From Actinernus sp. WN-2022 (taxonomy: Eukaryota > Cnidaria > Anthozoa > Actiniaria > Actinernidae): a stretch of 64,000 nt of DNA. A program made the translations under genes and the position numbers. The stretch covers positions 81,553,537-81,617,536 of the forward strand of contig JAOWCC010001589.1 of assembly GCA_030867875.1 (NCBI GenBank), read 5' to 3'. The first letter of the stretch is position 1; every line of letters begins with the position of its first letter. The notes beneath the pieces are model-generated. The model saw only the letters and a list, made by a program, of their open reading frames with translations, had not been told where the DNA came from and ran no database searches. Shown here in pieces: positions 63,040 to 64,000 of this stretch.

Positions 63040-63840
63040 ATTGATTTAAATATGCTGAAGCAACTCTACTATACACTCTAATCTACCCGTACATCGACTA
63101 TGGTATCATGAGTTGGGGTAACACATACACTATCCATCTTACAAAACTTCGTACCTGCCAAAACAAATGTATCAGAAATATATTTTTTGCTTATAAAAGA
63201 GAAGACACCACTCCCTATTTTAATCTATTACGAATCCTTAAGCTCGACAACATTTTTAAGTCGAAAATAGCGACTTTGACCTTTAAAATTATAAATGGAA
63301 AAGATACAGTATGTATTCCTTCTACATTGTATATTCTCAAACACCATAAAAACAGCTGCAACATGTCACACTTATAACACCAGATTTGCTGCTCAGCAAA
63401 ATTTTAGCAGACCAAAAGCTCGAACCAACTACAATGTATATATGGAATCCATACATTTAGATTTATTTCATCTTCAATTTAGGAGTCAATTGATTATAAT
63501 ATAAAACAGTCAAAATCGTCCTACGCATTTTCAAAACAATACAGTCACTTCTCCTTTCTCAAGCATAAACTACTGTTAGATTAACAGACATGGGCTTTAT
63601 TTTCATTATTATTATTATTCACATATCATTGAGTAATCTTTACATTCAAATATTAACATTGCAGGCAGTGGTCAACTCGAAAGCCCTAATGCTACATTGT
63701 ACTTTGACCATTGCACACAATTGATTTATTAATATATTTTTCTCACTTATATTTACTTCTCATATTCCTTTTCTAATACTCATGAACTGTAATATTTTTC
63801 TTTTTGAACATGTGAAAAATAAATGTGAACTGAACTGATA
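63040..63840 (+). pseudogene. LINE reverse transcriptase C-terminal fragment with 3' UTR
   Basis: The plus strand reads DYGIMSWGNTYTIHLTKLRT, QNKCIRNIFFAYKREDTTPY and NLLRILKLDNIFKSKIATL, then after a shift YNTRFAAQQNFSRPKARTNY. This is the usual end of a non-LTR protein. The frame closes near 63500 and GTGAAAAATAAATGTGAACT at about 63813 may be the 3' end. Confidence 0.72.
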
Positions 63841-64000
63841 CATCTTACCGCTTAAAACAAAAAATCTAGCATCGTTCGTTGCAATGCGGGGTCGCCTCAT
63901 TTTCGAGTAAGTAATTAGATACATGCATAAATATTTAAAAGAAGATACCCTGAGGGTGAATATACATGTATTTCAGTGTTTATTGTGAAACTACCTGTAC

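Overview
This is a window of animal nuclear genome. It has spliced host genes, AT-rich introns, poly(A) signals, tRNA-derived SINEs, several non-LTR retrotransposon families, Ty3/gypsy, Polinton/Maverick and Penelope-like remnants, and dozens of small terminal-inverted-repeat elements. The mix of Polinton polymerase, Penelope-like ends with hammerhead-like cores, (ATT)n-tailed LINEs and a membrane-anchored NXPE-like gene suggests a marine invertebrate, most likely an anthozoan cnidarian such as a stony coral. That assignment is inference; no species marker is present. Two N runs (about 12253-12353 and 49462-49561) mark scaffold joins.

Layout. 1-1876: the 3' end of a Ty3/gypsy element (integrase, polypurine tract, 3' LTR). 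1877-2760: possible minus-strand host exons, including a RING-like zinc finger. 3100-5840: a decayed Polinton piece on the plus strand (acidic ORF, then the N-terminal part of protein-primed DNA polymerase B). 5840-8870: LINE reverse-transcriptase fragments, two of them nearly identical and inverted, and a TTAA-ended element with an internal tandem duplication. 9390-12252: a second Polinton piece in opposite orientation, with a convergent unknown helical ORF. 12354-16030: non-coding sequence with diverged duplications and two MITEs.

16032-17641: the large terminal exon of a FAD-dependent sugar-lactone-oxidase-like gene (plus). 21686-33248: a minus-strand NXPE-like gene rebuilt here from five exons whose splice sites and phases all agree (523 codons). 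Its 6.3-kb last intron carries Penelope-like, LINE, SINE, hAT-like and GATA-repeat insertions. These two genes converge and are the only well-supported host genes.

35889-49461: a 13.6-kb satellite of about 330 monomers in two lengths, 39 and 42 bp, with a 732-bp higher-order repeat of 18 monomers in part of it. Because both lengths are multiples of three, very long open frames appear on both strands; they are not genes. 49562-64000: no convincing host gene, but a dense set of LINEs, SINEs and TIR elements, several with readable boundaries and target-site duplications.

The most unusual items are the two-length satellite with its higher-order repeat, the inverted Polinton pair with unknown linked ORFs, and the Penelope-like terminal repeat with a hammerhead-like core. 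Others worth a look are the family of small elements carrying paired GCCGCCAT (YY1-like) cores and the self-contained MITE at 20483-21121 with a perfect 6-bp target-site duplication.
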